From Synechococcus sp. WH 5701 (lineage in GTDB: Bacteria > Cyanobacteriota > Cyanobacteriia > PCC-6307 > Cyanobiaceae), in NCBI RefSeq assembly GCF_000153045.1, contig NZ_CH724159.1, positions 1,661,513 to 1,725,512 of the forward strand: a stretch of 64,000 nt of DNA, written 5' to 3'. Below, piece by piece: positions 27,356-36,146 of the stretch. Made by a program: the position numbers and the translations under genes. Each line of letters opens with the position of its first letter. Position 1 is the first letter of the stretch. Below the pieces are notes generated by a model. It did no database searches. It worked only from the letters and a program-made list of their open reading frames with translations, and was not told where the DNA came from.

Positions 27356-28621
27356 ATGTTGGCTGAGGTGCGCTTCCAGAAGGTCAGCAAGACCTTCCCT
27401 CCCCGGCGGGGGAGCGCGCCGGTGGAGGTGCTGCGGCAGCTGGATCTGACCGTGCACGACGGCGAATTCCTGGTGCTGGTGGGGCCCTCGGGCTGTGGCA
27501 AAAGCACCCTGCTGCGCATCCTGGCGGGCCTGGAAACCCCCAGCAGCGGTGAGATCCTGGTGGGGGAGCGCGCCGTGAGTGGCTTGCGGCCGGCCCAGCG
27601 GGATGTGGCGATGGTGTTCCAGAGCTACGCCCTTTATCCCCACCTGAGCGTCGCCGACAACATCGGCTTCGGGCTGCGGCGCAGCCGGCCCAGGACCACC
27701 GTTCAGCATCTGCAGGACGGACTTCACCGCTTCACGCGGCGCCTGCCCGCCGGGCTGCGGGTCGCTTCGGAGCGGGAGCGGCGGATCGAGGAGCGGATCA
27801 AGGCGGTGGCCCAGCAACTGGAGCTCACCCCACTGCTCGAGCGCCTGCCCAAGGAACTCTCCGGCGGACAGAAGCAACGGGTGGCCCTGGGACGGGCCAT
27901 CGCCCGCCAGCCGAAGGTGTTCCTGATGGATGAACCGCTCAGCAACCTCGACGCCAAGCTGCGCACCGGCACCCGGGCCCAGATCGTGGCGCTGCAGCGG
28001 CAGCTGGGCATCACCACGCTCTACGTCACCCACGACCAGGTGGAGGCGATGACGATGGGCCACCGCATCGCCGTGCTCAACCAGGGACGTCTGCAGCAGC
28101 TGGGGACACCGATGGAGCTCTATGAACACCCCGCCAACCTGTTTGTGGCCCAGTTCATCGGCAGCCCGCCGATGAACCTGCTGCCTGTGGAGCAGGCCGG
28201 AGTCGATCAGGTTCAGCTCGCCGGTCGTCGCTTTCTGGTGGAAGGGGAGATGGCCCAGGCCCTCGAAGCCCGCGCGGGGGACAGCGGCAGCCTTACAGCC
28301 GGGCTGCGGGCGGAGCACTTCAAGCTGGCCCCCGCCACCAACCGCAACCTGGCGGCGGAGATCACCCATCTCGAGGCCCTCGGCAACGAAGTGCTGATCA
28401 GTTGTCGCCTGATCGAGGGCAGCCATCTGATTCAGGTGCGCACCGACCCGGGCCAGCGCCTGGCGGCAGGGCAGACGATCCACCTGGAGATCGATCCGCA
28501 GGGATGGCGCTTCTTTGAGGCCAACGGCGAGGCCCTGCCCAGACCCAAGCCCACCGTCACCAAGGCCGGCGTCATCGGACATCAGGACGAGATGGAGGTG
28601 GTGCTGCCGGACCTGAGCTGA
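27356..28621 (+). CDS. ABC transporter ATPase, MalK/UgpC type
   Basis: ATP-binding subunit of a sugar-type ABC importer, 421 residues. Walker A GPSGCGKST, Q-loop FQSYALYPHLS, signature LSGGQKQR, Walker B VFLMDEP and the H-loop THDQ are all present. A C-terminal MalK-like regulatory OB-fold domain (about 280-400) follows. Compared with MalK there is an Arg-rich insertion (about residues 105-145) between the Q-loop and the signature. No permease or binding-protein gene lies nearby, so it probably serves transporters encoded elsewhere, for example for glucosylglycerol or sucrose; this is inference. Confidence 0.9.
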   Translation: MLAEVRFQKVSKTFPPRRGSAPVEVLRQLDLTVHDGEFLVLVGPSGCGKSTLLRILAGLETPSSGEILVGERAVSGLRPAQRDVAMVFQSYALYPHLSVADNIGFGLRRSRPRTTVQHLQDGLHRFTRRLPAGLRVASERERRIEERIKAVAQQLELTPLLERLPKELSGGQKQRVALGRAIARQPKVFLMDEPLSNLDAKLRTGTRAQIVALQRQLGITTLYVTHDQVEAMTMGHRIAVLNQGRLQQLGTPMELYEHPANLFVAQFIGSPPMNLLPVEQAGVDQVQLAGRRFLVEGEMAQALEARAGDSGSLTAGLRAEHFKLAPATNRNLAAEITHLEALGNEVLISCRLIEGSHLIQVRTDPGQRLAAGQTIHLEIDPQGWRFFEANGEALPRPKPTVTKAGVIGHQDEMEVVLPDLS

Positions 28622-28642
28622 CGCCCTGCCCTTGGCTGCAGC

Positions 28643-31060
28643 TCATTTCGGCCAGATCACGCTGCAGCCCTGACCGCCATCCCCTCGCTCGGCATCACTG
28701 ACCCGCTCCACCCAGGGCACGCTGGCCAGCCACTGGCGCAGGCCGCGCTTGAGCTTGCCGGTGCCGATGCCATGAATCACCCAGAGTGGGCCATTGGCGT
28801 TGCGCAGCTGCTCCTCCACAGCGGCTTCCGCCTCATGCACCCGCATCCCGCGCACATCGACGGTGTTGCGTTCGCTGCGCACCTGGGGGCCTGAGCCGCC
28901 CAGGTGGCGCCCGCTGGCGCGCACCTCGATCAGCGGCTGAGCCGGCTCGGGTGGGGAGGGCTTCTCCCCCTGCAGGCTCTCGATGCCGGAAAGATCCACC
29001 TGCAGCCGCAGCACGCCGCAGCGCACGCTCAGTTCGCGACCATCCGCGCTGATCTCCAGCACCTGGGCCGCCTTGCCCAGGGAGAGCAGGCGAATGCGCT
29101 CCCCCACCTCCGGCCGCCAGCCACTGGTGGCCCGGCGCTGGGGCTGGGGCGTGTGCTCAACCTGGAGCTGCTTGAGCCGAACTCCGGCCTGGCGGGCCCG
29201 CTCGCCATCGCCGCCGCCCTGGCGCAGACGCCTGATGATGCGGCGCACCTCCTGCTGCCCGTCGCGGATCGAGTGCTCCAGGGCCTGGCGCCGCTGCTCC
29301 TGCAATTCCGCCGACTGCTCCTGCTGCTGCTGCCAGCGCTGCAGCAGCTCCTCATGCAGCAATTCCGTACGCGCCAGCAGAGCCGCCGCCTCCTCGGCCG
29401 CCTCCTGCTGGCGGCGGCGCTGGTCTTCGAGGCCGCGGATCACCTGGTTCAGTTCCCCCTCGCCCCGGGGCGCAAGCAGGCCATTGGCCTCGGCAATCAC
29501 CGCCTGATCAAGCCCCAGGCGACTGGCGATCGCCAGGGCGTTGCTGCGCCCTGGGATCCCCCATTGCAGGTGATAGGTGGGGGAGAGGGTGTCGCTGTCG
29601 AAGGCCACCGAGGCGTTCTCGAAACGGCTGTCGGCGTACTTGAGCGCCTTGAGCTCACCGAAATGGGTGGTGGCGATGGTCAGCCGGGCCCGCTCCGCCA
29701 GATGGCGCAGCAGGGCGATCGCCAGAGCCGTGCCTTCGGTGGGATCGGTGCCGGCCCCCACCTCATCGAGCAGCACCAGGGTGGCGCCGGGCGCCGCGGG
29801 GGCGTCGAGGGCTTCAAGGATGCGGGCGATGCGGCGCACGTGGCCGCTGAAGGTGGAGAGGTTCTGCTGCAACGACTGCTCATCACCGATGTCCGCCAGC
29901 ACCAGGGAGCACCAGGGCAGCTGAGGAGTGCCGGAGCAGGGCAGGAACAGCCCAGCCCGGGCCATCAGGGCCGCCAGACCCACGCTCTTGAGAGTCACGG
30001 TCTTGCCGCCGGTGTTGGGGCCGGTGATCGCCACCACCCGCAGCTCCGCGCCCACCGACACCGTGACCGGCACCACCTTGGCCTCCCCGCCGCGGCGCTC
30101 CTGCCAGAGCAGCAAAGGATGGCGCAGATCGCGCAGCAGGACTGGCGCCTGGGGGTCGGCGGAGAGTTCCGGGCGCACGGCCCCCAGCCATTGGCCATAG
30201 CGGGCCCTGGCCAGGGCGACATCGAGGGCCACCAGCACCCGATGCAGCTCTTCAAGGGCTGGCGCCTCCTCGGCCACCAGGGCACTGAGGCTGGCGAGCA
30301 CCCGCCATTCCTCCTGGCGCTCCCGACCTTCCAGCTCCCGGATCTGGTTGCCGAGCGTGATCACCGCCTTCGGCTCGATGAACACGGTGCTGCCCGAGGC
30401 GGAGCTGTCATGAACCAGGCCCGGCAGCTGGGAGGCGGCCGTCACCTTCACCGCCAGCACCGGGCGGCCGTTGCGCTCAGCGATGACGCTGTCCTGGAGC
30501 AGGCCCCCCTGGCGACGCATCAGCTCCTGGAGGCGATCGCGGCGCAGCTGGCGCAGGCCGGCCAGCTGCTGGCGCAAGCCCGCCAGCTCCGGGCTGGCCC
30601 GGTCCGCCACCCGGCCACCCTCCTCCAGGCAGAAGCGCAGGCGCTGCTCCAGCTCCGGCAGGGTGCGGAGATCGCCCATCAGCTGGCTGCAGACGGGGCG
30701 CAGCTCGGGAGCCTCGATCTGCCGGCGCAGGCGGCGGGCCACCGCCTGGGTGGAGGCCACCGCCAGCAGGTCTTCGCCGCCGGCGGTGCCCCCCTTGGCG
30801 CAGTGGCGCAGGGTGCCAGTGAGATCGGCGGCCCCCTGGAAACTGAGCCCGCCCTCGATCAGACCATCGAGGCCCAGCAGCTCGCTGGTTTCCGCGAGCA
30901 GGCGCAGACTCTCGGAGCGATCGGCAGCCAGGGGCAGGGCCCGGCAATGGGCAGCGCCGGCGCTGGTGCTCGCAAAGCTGGCCAGGTGCTGGCCGAGCCG
31001 TTCCCACTCGAGCAGCTCCAGGGCTTCGGCGGCGATCGCCTCCATGGCGGGGGGGCTCAA
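28643..31060 (-). CDS. mutS2: MutS2 endonuclease/ribosome-rescue ATPase
   Basis: MutS2 family protein of 805 residues. It has the MutS core with clamp and lever helices, the ATPase Walker A GPNTGGKTVTLK, the DEVGAGTDPTEG block, and the THFGELK motif. A long coiled coil (about 520-630, Glu/Gln/Arg-rich) follows, and a C-terminal Smr nuclease domain (VDVRGMRVHEAE, then HGIGTGKLKRGLR). It lacks the mismatch-recognition domain I of MutS. MutS2 suppresses recombination and in some bacteria rescues collided ribosomes. The TTG at 31060 has GGAG 5 nt upstream and overlaps the VOC stop; an ATG at 31045 is the alternative. Confidence 0.95.
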   Translation of the reverse strand: MSPPAMEAIAAEALELLEWERLGQHLASFASTSAGAAHCRALPLAADRSESLRLLAETSELLGLDGLIEGGLSFQGAADLTGTLRHCAKGGTAGGEDLLAVASTQAVARRLRRQIEAPELRPVCSQLMGDLRTLPELEQRLRFCLEEGGRVADRASPELAGLRQQLAGLRQLRRDRLQELMRRQGGLLQDSVIAERNGRPVLAVKVTAASQLPGLVHDSSASGSTVFIEPKAVITLGNQIRELEGRERQEEWRVLASLSALVAEEAPALEELHRVLVALDVALARARYGQWLGAVRPELSADPQAPVLLRDLRHPLLLWQERRGGEAKVVPVTVSVGAELRVVAITGPNTGGKTVTLKSVGLAALMARAGLFLPCSGTPQLPWCSLVLADIGDEQSLQQNLSTFSGHVRRIARILEALDAPAAPGATLVLLDEVGAGTDPTEGTALAIALLRHLAERARLTIATTHFGELKALKYADSRFENASVAFDSDTLSPTYHLQWGIPGRSNALAIASRLGLDQAVIAEANGLLAPRGEGELNQVIRGLEDQRRRQQEAAEEAAALLARTELLHEELLQRWQQQQEQSAELQEQRRQALEHSIRDGQQEVRRIIRRLRQGGGDGERARQAGVRLKQLQVEHTPQPQRRATSGWRPEVGERIRLLSLGKAAQVLEISADGRELSVRCGVLRLQVDLSGIESLQGEKPSPPEPAQPLIEVRASGRHLGGSGPQVRSERNTVDVRGMRVHEAEAAVEEQLRNANGPLWVIHGIGTGKLKRGLRQWLASVPWVERVSDAERGDGGQGCSVIWPK

Positions 31061-31491
31061 ACCGGCTCCTGCCCTCGCCCGGCCTGGGCACGCGCCTGGA
31101 GCGGAATCACCGCCGCTCCGGTGTTGGAGACGATGCCGGTGGGGGGCTCGTAGAGCATCTCCAGCCAGTTGCCCTCGGAATCCTGCAGGTAAAAGGAAGC
31201 GGTGCCGTCACGGTGGTCATGGACGGGCCCGACCCGGTGGCCGGAGGCCTCGAGCTGGGCATGGACCCGATCCACCCCGGCGCGGTCCTCGAAGTGAAAG
31301 GCGAAATGGGGGCCGGCCTGGCGGTAGCTGGGGGCCAGCAGGGCGATGCCATCTCCGGATTCGGGCGACTGGAGGTAAGCCCAGTCGTCGGCATCCCAGG
31401 TGACGCGCAGACCGAGCGCCTCGTAGAAGGCCTTGGCCCGGGCCATGTCCTGCACCCGCACGGCCACATGGCCCAGTCGCTGCACGGCCAT
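31057..31491 (-). CDS. VOC (glyoxalase/dioxygenase fold) protein
   Basis: A 144-residue VOC superfamily protein with paired beta-alpha-beta modules. Likely metal ligands are His in RLGHVAVRV, His in HFAFHFED and Glu in GNWLEMLYE. It could be a lactoylglutathione lyase-like enzyme or a dioxygenase; the motifs do not decide. I chose the ATG at 31491; the frame upstream lacks VOC similarity. It lies 83 nt downstream of hemB and its stop overlaps the start of mutS2, so hemB-VOC-mutS2 may be one transcript. Confidence 0.85.
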   Translation of the reverse strand: MAVQRLGHVAVRVQDMARAKAFYEALGLRVTWDADDWAYLQSPESGDGIALLAPSYRQAGPHFAFHFEDRAGVDRVHAQLEASGHRVGPVHDHRDGTASFYLQDSEGNWLEMLYEPPTGIVSNTGAAVIPLQARAQAGRGQEPV

Positions 31492-31574
31492 GGCCGTTCC
31501 CTGTCGCAGGCGCCATTCTGGTTGGCCGGAGGGCATCACCGGGGCGGCTCCGGCTTCGCTGGGCGCCGCCGTGA

Positions 31575-32576
31575 TCAGCCTTCCCGCAGCCAACGGGCTG
31601 CCTCGCAGGCGTGATACGTGAGGATCAGGTCGGCCCCGGCCCGTTTGAAGCAGAGCAGGGTTTCCAGCACCACCGCACGCTCATCGATCCAGCCCCGGTC
31701 GGCGGCCGCCTTGACCATGGAGTATTCACCGCTGACGTTGTAAGCGGCGATCGGAAGTTCGGTTTCGCCGCGCAGGCGGTGGATGATGTCGAGGTAGGCC
31801 AGGCCTGGCTTCACCATCAGGATGTCGGCACCCTCCTGCTCATCGAGCAGGGCTTCGGTGAGCGACTCACGGCCATTGGCCGGATCCATCTGGTAGGTGC
31901 TCTTGTCCTTGGGAATGGGTTTGCTGGAGTCGGTGCGCGGGGCGGAATCCAGGGCTTCGCGGAAGGGCCCGTAATACGCGGAGGCGTACTTGGCGGTGTA
32001 ACTGATGATCCCCACGTGCTCGAATCCCTCCTCATCGAGGGCCTCGCGGATGGCGCCCACGCGGCCATCCATCATGTCGCTGGGGCCGATCAGATCAGCG
32101 CCGGCCCTGGCCTGGGCCACGGCCTGGCGACAGAGGATCGCCACGGTCTCGTCGTTGAGCACCTCACCTTCGGTGCTGACGATGCCGTCGTGGCCATCAC
32201 AGGAGTAGGGGTCGAGGGCCACGTCGGTCATGATCGCCATGCCGGGATGGTCCTGCTTGAGCCGTCGGATCGCCCGGGGGATCAGGCCACCCTCGTTGAA
32301 GCATTCAGCTCCGTCTTCGGTCTTGAGACCATCGGCGACCTTCGGGAAGAGCACCACGCAGCGGATGCCGAGATCCCAGGCACGGCCCACCTCCTCCACC
32401 AGCCCCTCGAGGCTCCAGCGGAAGGCACCGGGCATGGCACCGATCGGCTCGTTGCTGGCACCTTCATGAACGAACAACGGCAGGATGAAATCCGCCGGGC
32501 TCAGCTGAAACTCGCGCACCATGGCCCGCAGAGCCGGTGTGCGGCGCAGGCGCCGCGGACGGTAGGTCAGCTCCAT
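31575..32576 (-). CDS. hemB: Porphobilinogen synthase (delta-aminolevulinate dehydratase)
   Basis: Condenses two 5-aminolevulinate molecules to porphobilinogen, an early step to chlorophyll, heme and bilins. The 333-residue protein has both Schiff-base lysines, in SYTAKYASAYYGPFREA and DILMVKPGLAYLD. The metal region reads DVALDPYSCDGHDG: the Asp-rich form of magnesium-dependent enzymes, lacking the triple cysteine of zinc types. ATG start at 32576. The insertion element begins 131 nt upstream, so the hemB promoter region is partly defined by it. Confidence 0.97.
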   Translation of the reverse strand: MELTYRPRRLRRTPALRAMVREFQLSPADFILPLFVHEGASNEPIGAMPGAFRWSLEGLVEEVGRAWDLGIRCVVLFPKVADGLKTEDGAECFNEGGLIPRAIRRLKQDHPGMAIMTDVALDPYSCDGHDGIVSTEGEVLNDETVAILCRQAVAQARAGADLIGPSDMMDGRVGAIREALDEEGFEHVGIISYTAKYASAYYGPFREALDSAPRTDSSKPIPKDKSTYQMDPANGRESLTEALLDEQEGADILMVKPGLAYLDIIHRLRGETELPIAAYNVSGEYSMVKAAADRGWIDERAVVLETLLCFKRAGADLILTYHACEAARWLREG

Positions 32577-32703
32577 GCAGTCGGATCACTTGAGACCATC
32601 CTAAAGCCCAGGCTTCCGCCCCCATTTTCAGCCTCACATTCGCCAGCAAGTCTGATCCCAGCAGCCATCGAAAGTGGGTTTGGCTGGGTGCCAAGCATTC
32701 ACC

Positions 32704-32707
32704 ATAA
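32704..32707. repeat. Left target-site duplication of the IS5-family element
   Basis: ATAA abuts the left inverted repeat and recurs directly after the right one at 33953-33956. If the boundary is moved one base, the duplication can be read as the 6-bp CATAAG (32703-32708 and 33952-33957). Confidence 0.75.
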
Positions 32708-33952
32708 GGGCACCTCGAAATATTGCCACTACCCAGGCTGCCTTGAGAAGCAAAATGCTCATCCTCTGCACGTGCAGATCCGCCTGATGACTGACATTCA
32801 TGACTTAAATGCGGGATAATTATCCCGTTGCCGAATGATCAGACAGCCAGCATTGCCTTTGAGTTGCAATGCAGGTATCGAAGAAAGTTGTAAGTCAGAT
32901 TACGCAGTCCCCACCAAGCTTTCGTTCTGGCCAGTCCAATCCGCCTTGTCAGCTTGCCGCGCATGCAGGTTGTGATTGCACCAAAGACATGCTCAACCCT
33001 GGCCCGTACAGTTGATCGGACCTTGTTCCGTTCCTTGGCCTCCTCGCTCAAGGGATGGCAGCGTGAGCCCTTTTCATGAATTCGGCTCTCAAAACCACCC
33101 AGGTCCAGGAGATCCTCAAACTGAGCACCTGCATAGCCAGAATCAGCCCAGACAAAGTCATCCCTATTTTCAGGGTCTAGCACCTGCGTAAGCATCTGGC
33201 TGTCGTGAATATTAGCTGGGGTAATGGCAAATCTGCGAATGAAGCCGTGAGTGGCATCAATGCAGATGCTGTTCTTGTAGCCGTAGTGGTTGACGCCATT
33301 CTTCTTGACCCAGCGAGCGTCAGTGTCCTTCTGGCGCAAGCGGTTTGGCTTGTCCAACCACTTCTCTGGAATGGCTCCATCCTTGATGGTCTTGTTCTCC
33401 TCCCTTGAGTTTCGCTGTTTGGGAACTGGGACAAGTGTTGCATCGATGATCTGCCCACCACGGGCCTCCAGCCCATGGGTCCGCAGGTGCTCCTCAAAAC
33501 GTTCAAAAAGCTCATCGACAACACCCGCCTTGCGGAGCCGCTCGCGGAAGAAGGCAATAGTGGTGGCATCGGGAATGGTGTTCATCACTCCCAGTCCGAC
33601 AAACTCCTCGAATGAGCGTCTGTCGTTGACCTGAAATTCCAGCTCCTCATCACTGAGGTTGAACAGCTGCTGCAGCACCAGCATCTTGAAGAGGATGATC
33701 GGATCAATCCGCTTACGGCCAGCATTGCTCTTGCGTTCATGGCTGTAACCCTGCTCCAGCAGTGGCCTGAAGGCATCCCAGGGAATCGTCTCGGACAGGG
33801 TCGCTAACGTGGGCTTCTTCTGCTGAAGCCTGTGGATGCGCTTCTCCTCATCCCAGAATCCACGCTGTCCCATTCAGCTGTGTTGAACTGAACCAATTCT
33901 ATTGCATATTTCATAGGCTGTCAGGGAGCGACGTAGATTTTTCGAGGTGCCC
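32708..33952 (-). mobile_element. IS5-family insertion sequence, apparently intact
   Basis: About 1245 bp bounded by perfect 13-bp inverted repeats (GGGCACCTCGAAA at 32708-32720 and its complement at 33940-33952) and flanked by a short direct repeat. It carries one full-length transposase gene on the minus strand. The DNA is visibly more AT-rich than the neighbours, which suggests it came from another genome. It separates the dnaJ-type gene from hemB, both on the minus strand. Left of the transposase, 32721-32838 holds no other gene. Confidence 0.92.
32839..33873 (-). CDS. IS5-family DDE transposase
   Basis: Transposase of 344 residues, full length for the IS5 group. The N-terminal DDE-recognition domain (ERKSNAGRKRIDPIILFKML, NLSDEELEFQVNDRRSF) precedes the catalytic core with Asp144 (IIDATLVPVPKQR), Asp244 (VWADSGYAG) and Glu294 (RARVEHVFGAI). 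No frameshift or stop interrupts it, so it may be active. Codon use is less GC-rich than in adjacent genes. It is in the same orientation as hemB and dnaJ. Confidence 0.95.
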   Translation of the reverse strand: MGQRGFWDEEKRIHRLQQKKPTLATLSETIPWDAFRPLLEQGYSHERKSNAGRKRIDPIILFKMLVLQQLFNLSDEELEFQVNDRRSFEEFVGLGVMNTIPDATTIAFFRERLRKAGVVDELFERFEEHLRTHGLEARGGQIIDATLVPVPKQRNSREENKTIKDGAIPEKWLDKPNRLRQKDTDARWVKKNGVNHYGYKNSICIDATHGFIRRFAITPANIHDSQMLTQVLDPENRDDFVWADSGYAGAQFEDLLDLGGFESRIHEKGSRCHPLSEEAKERNKVRSTVRARVEHVFGAITTCMRGKLTRRIGLARTKAWWGLRNLTYNFLRYLHCNSKAMLAV

Positions 33953-33956
33953 ATAA
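33953..33956. repeat. Right target-site duplication of the IS5-family element
   Basis: ATAA immediately outside the right inverted repeat, matching 32704-32707. Its preservation argues that the insertion is recent and has not been followed by rearrangement. Confidence 0.75.
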
Positions 33957-34011
33957 GAGGATCAGATGATTCCTCTCAGTTCAATTCAATTCATTATTTT
34001 CTGGATGGCAC

Positions 34012-35001
34012 TCAGAGCTGGGCCGCCCTCATCCACTCACGGCGAGGATCAAGACTGCGGGCCTCGCGCAGCTTCTCCAGCAACTGCCGCTCGGCGTCGC
34101 TGAACTGCTCCGGAAGCTTGAGGGTGAGGCTGAGCAGCAGATCCCCACGGCCGTCCTTGACCGGCCAGCCCTTGCCCTTGAGGCGCAGGCTGCGGCCCAG
34201 GGCCACACCGGGAGGCACCTGCACGGTGGCTTCCCCGTCGGGGGTGGCCACCCTCACCTCGCCGCCCAGGGCCAGTTCATCGAGGCTGAGGGGTAGATCG
34301 GCGCGCAGCTGATCGCCATCCAGGCGCCAGATCGGGTGGTCCTGAAGTTGAAGGTTGAGATAGAGATCGCCGCGGCGTCCGGTGCCGGGCTGCAGGTTGC
34401 CCTTGCCCTTGAGGCGCAGGCGACTGCCACTGCGTACCCCTGGCGGAATGCGCACCTGCACCCGCTCCTCGTTGACGGCCAGGGTGCGCTCGCAGCCGCG
34501 GAACGCTTCGGCAAAGCTGAGGCTGATGGTGGCTTCCGCGTCCAGGTTGAGGGTCCCGCTGCGACCCGTCGCCGGTCCGCCGAAACCGCTGGGGAAGCCG
34601 CCGGGAAAACCACCGGAGAACCCGAAACCTCCGGGGCCTGCCCCAAAACCGGAACTCCCCTGGGCCCCACCGAAGCGACCGAGCAGGTCGTTGATGAATT
34701 CGTCGAAGTTGCCGTAGCGGCCGAAATCCACATCGAAGCCCGGGGCCCCGCCAGGCGCCCCGCCGGCCTGACTCCAGTACTGGCCGAACTGCTCATAGCG
34801 CCGACGCTTGTCGGGATCGGAGAGCACCTCATAGGCCTCGCTGATCTCCTTGAACTTGGCCTCGGCCGTGGCATCACCGGGGTTCACATCCGGGTGGTAC
34901 TGGCGGGCCAGCTTGCGAAACGAGCGCTTGACGGCATCGGCATCCGCACTGCGCTCGACGCCCAGCACCTTGAAATAGTCGCGGTAGCCGTTGGCACTCA
35001 T
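34012..35001 (-). CDS. DnaJ/CbpA-type co-chaperone
   Basis: A J-domain protein of 329 residues, type B (no zinc fingers). The J domain (about 1-72) has the HPD motif in ARQYHPDVNPGD. A Gly/Phe-rich linker (about 80-145) and two beta-barrel substrate-binding domains follow (about 150-310), as in CbpA. It works with DnaK in folding. The ATG at 35001 gives MSANGYRDYFKVLGVER; upstream codons do not match the family. On the same strand as hemB but separated from it by the IS element. Confidence 0.93.
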   Translation of the reverse strand: MSANGYRDYFKVLGVERSADADAVKRSFRKLARQYHPDVNPGDATAEAKFKEISEAYEVLSDPDKRRRYEQFGQYWSQAGGAPGGAPGFDVDFGRYGNFDEFINDLLGRFGGAQGSSGFGAGPGGFGFSGGFPGGFPSGFGGPATGRSGTLNLDAEATISLSFAEAFRGCERTLAVNEERVQVRIPPGVRSGSRLRLKGKGNLQPGTGRRGDLYLNLQLQDHPIWRLDGDQLRADLPLSLDELALGGEVRVATPDGEATVQVPPGVALGRSLRLKGKGWPVKDGRGDLLLSLTLKLPEQFSDAERQLLEKLREARSLDPRREWMRAAQL

Positions 35002-35137
35002 CGAGGCAAGCTCATCGGTTCGCGAGGCGGTGAATCTGAGACCCAGTGTCCCAGCCAGAGGCTTGAACGGGTGGCCCCAGAAAGGGCGGAAGCCCGAACG
35101 CAGCCTTAGCCTCGGAACATCTGAGTGTGCGAGTTCC

Positions 35138-35620
35138 ATGCCTGACGCCTCGTCCGGCCACCGGCTGCCCACCCGGTTGCTTTCCCTGGCGCTGATGAGC
35201 CTCAGCCTGGTGCTGGTGGGGGCTGCCGGCAGCAGCCGCAACCAGGCCCTCGCCCGTGGTGGCAGTCCATCGAGCAGCACCAGCGGCAGCATCGGGGAAG
35301 CCGTGAGCCCCTCCACGGCGGAGCAGAAGGCGCTGGTGGAGCACCTGCGCACACGGGGTGCGATCTTCTATGGCGCCTGGTGGTGCCCCCACTGCTTCCA
35401 TCAGAAGAACCTCTTCGGCACTGAAGCGGGCCGGCGCTTGCCTTACGTGGAATGCGACAAGGATCAGGCCGGGCGTGAACGCTGCCAGGCCGCAAAGATC
35501 CGGGCGTTCCCCACCTGGGATCTGGATGGCGAGCGGCGTGAAGGCCTGCTCACCATCGAGGAACTGGCCGTCTGGAGTGGCTTCAAGGCCAAGACCGGGG
35601 GAGGCACCAGCAGCCGCTGA
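35138..35620 (+). CDS. Thioredoxin-like protein related to the VKOR-fused Trx domain
   Basis: A 160-residue protein with an N-terminal hydrophobic signal or anchor (about 12-36) and a thioredoxin-like domain. The block FYGAWWCPHCFHQKNLFG has a CxxC active site (WCPHC), followed by LPYVECDKDQ, a further Cys, and the cis-Pro loop AFPTWDLDGE. This pattern is that of the thioredoxin domain fused to cyanobacterial vitamin K epoxide reductase (LTO1-like), but here it stands alone. It probably acts on disulfides in the periplasm or lumen. Divergent from the dnaJ-type gene. Confidence 0.8.
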   Translation: MPDASSGHRLPTRLLSLALMSLSLVLVGAAGSSRNQALARGGSPSSSTSGSIGEAVSPSTAEQKALVEHLRTRGAIFYGAWWCPHCFHQKNLFGTEAGRRLPYVECDKDQAGRERCQAAKIRAFPTWDLDGERREGLLTIEELAVWSGFKAKTGGGTSSR

Positions 35621-35631
35621 AGCGGAAGCGA

Positions 35632-36066
35632 TCAGCCGAAGCCATAGGGGGCGGTGGTGTCACGCAGGCGCTGGGCCAGCTCCTTGATCACGGCCTGAAC
35701 AATTTCGGGATGATCGACCATCAGGGCCTGCAAGGTGGCCTGCTCGATGCGGTACAGCGTGGTGGGATCGATTGCGCTGACGGAGGCCGAGCGAGGTTCC
35801 GGATCGAGGGCGGCCAGCTCCCCCACGATTTCGCCATCGGCAAGTTCCACCACGGTCTGGTCGCCGATGTGAATGCGCACCTGGCCGCTGACGATCACAT
35901 ACATGGAGGTGCCGAGATCCCCCTTGGCAAACAGCTGCTCGCCAGCAGCGAGATGAACTTCCTCCACAGCTTCGGCAAGCTGGAGCAGCACCTCGACCGG
36001 CGTGGCCGCGAAGATGCCAACGGGTTGAAGCCTCTGCAGCTTGTCGTGCGTGGCCGCGCTGGTCAT
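35632..36066 (-). CDS. Stand-alone cyclic nucleotide-binding domain protein
   Basis: A 144-residue protein consisting almost only of a cNMP-binding domain (about 15-130). The phosphate-binding cassette appears as GEIVGELAALDPEPRSASVSA, with the Gly-Glu and Arg that contact the cyclic phosphate. No DNA-binding helix-turn-helix or other effector domain is attached, unlike CRP. It may be a regulatory subunit of another protein; the partner is unknown. It converges on the thioredoxin-like gene (11 nt gap). Confidence 0.85.
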   Translation of the reverse strand: MTSAATHDKLQRLQPVGIFAATPVEVLLQLAEAVEEVHLAAGEQLFAKGDLGTSMYVIVSGQVRIHIGDQTVVELADGEIVGELAALDPEPRSASVSAIDPTTLYRIEQATLQALMVDHPEIVQAVIKELAQRLRDTTAPYGFG

Positions 36067-36146
36067 GGGGTTGAAGGAAGGCGGCCTGAAGGCAGATCAG
36101 ACCTTGGTACGGAAGCGATGACGCTGTCCTGGCGCTAAGTATGTCG

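Noticed and set aside
32577..34011. Composite transposon or genomic island around the IS element
   Set aside because: Only one IS copy is present, and the flanking genes hemB and the dnaJ-type gene are core genes with host-like composition.
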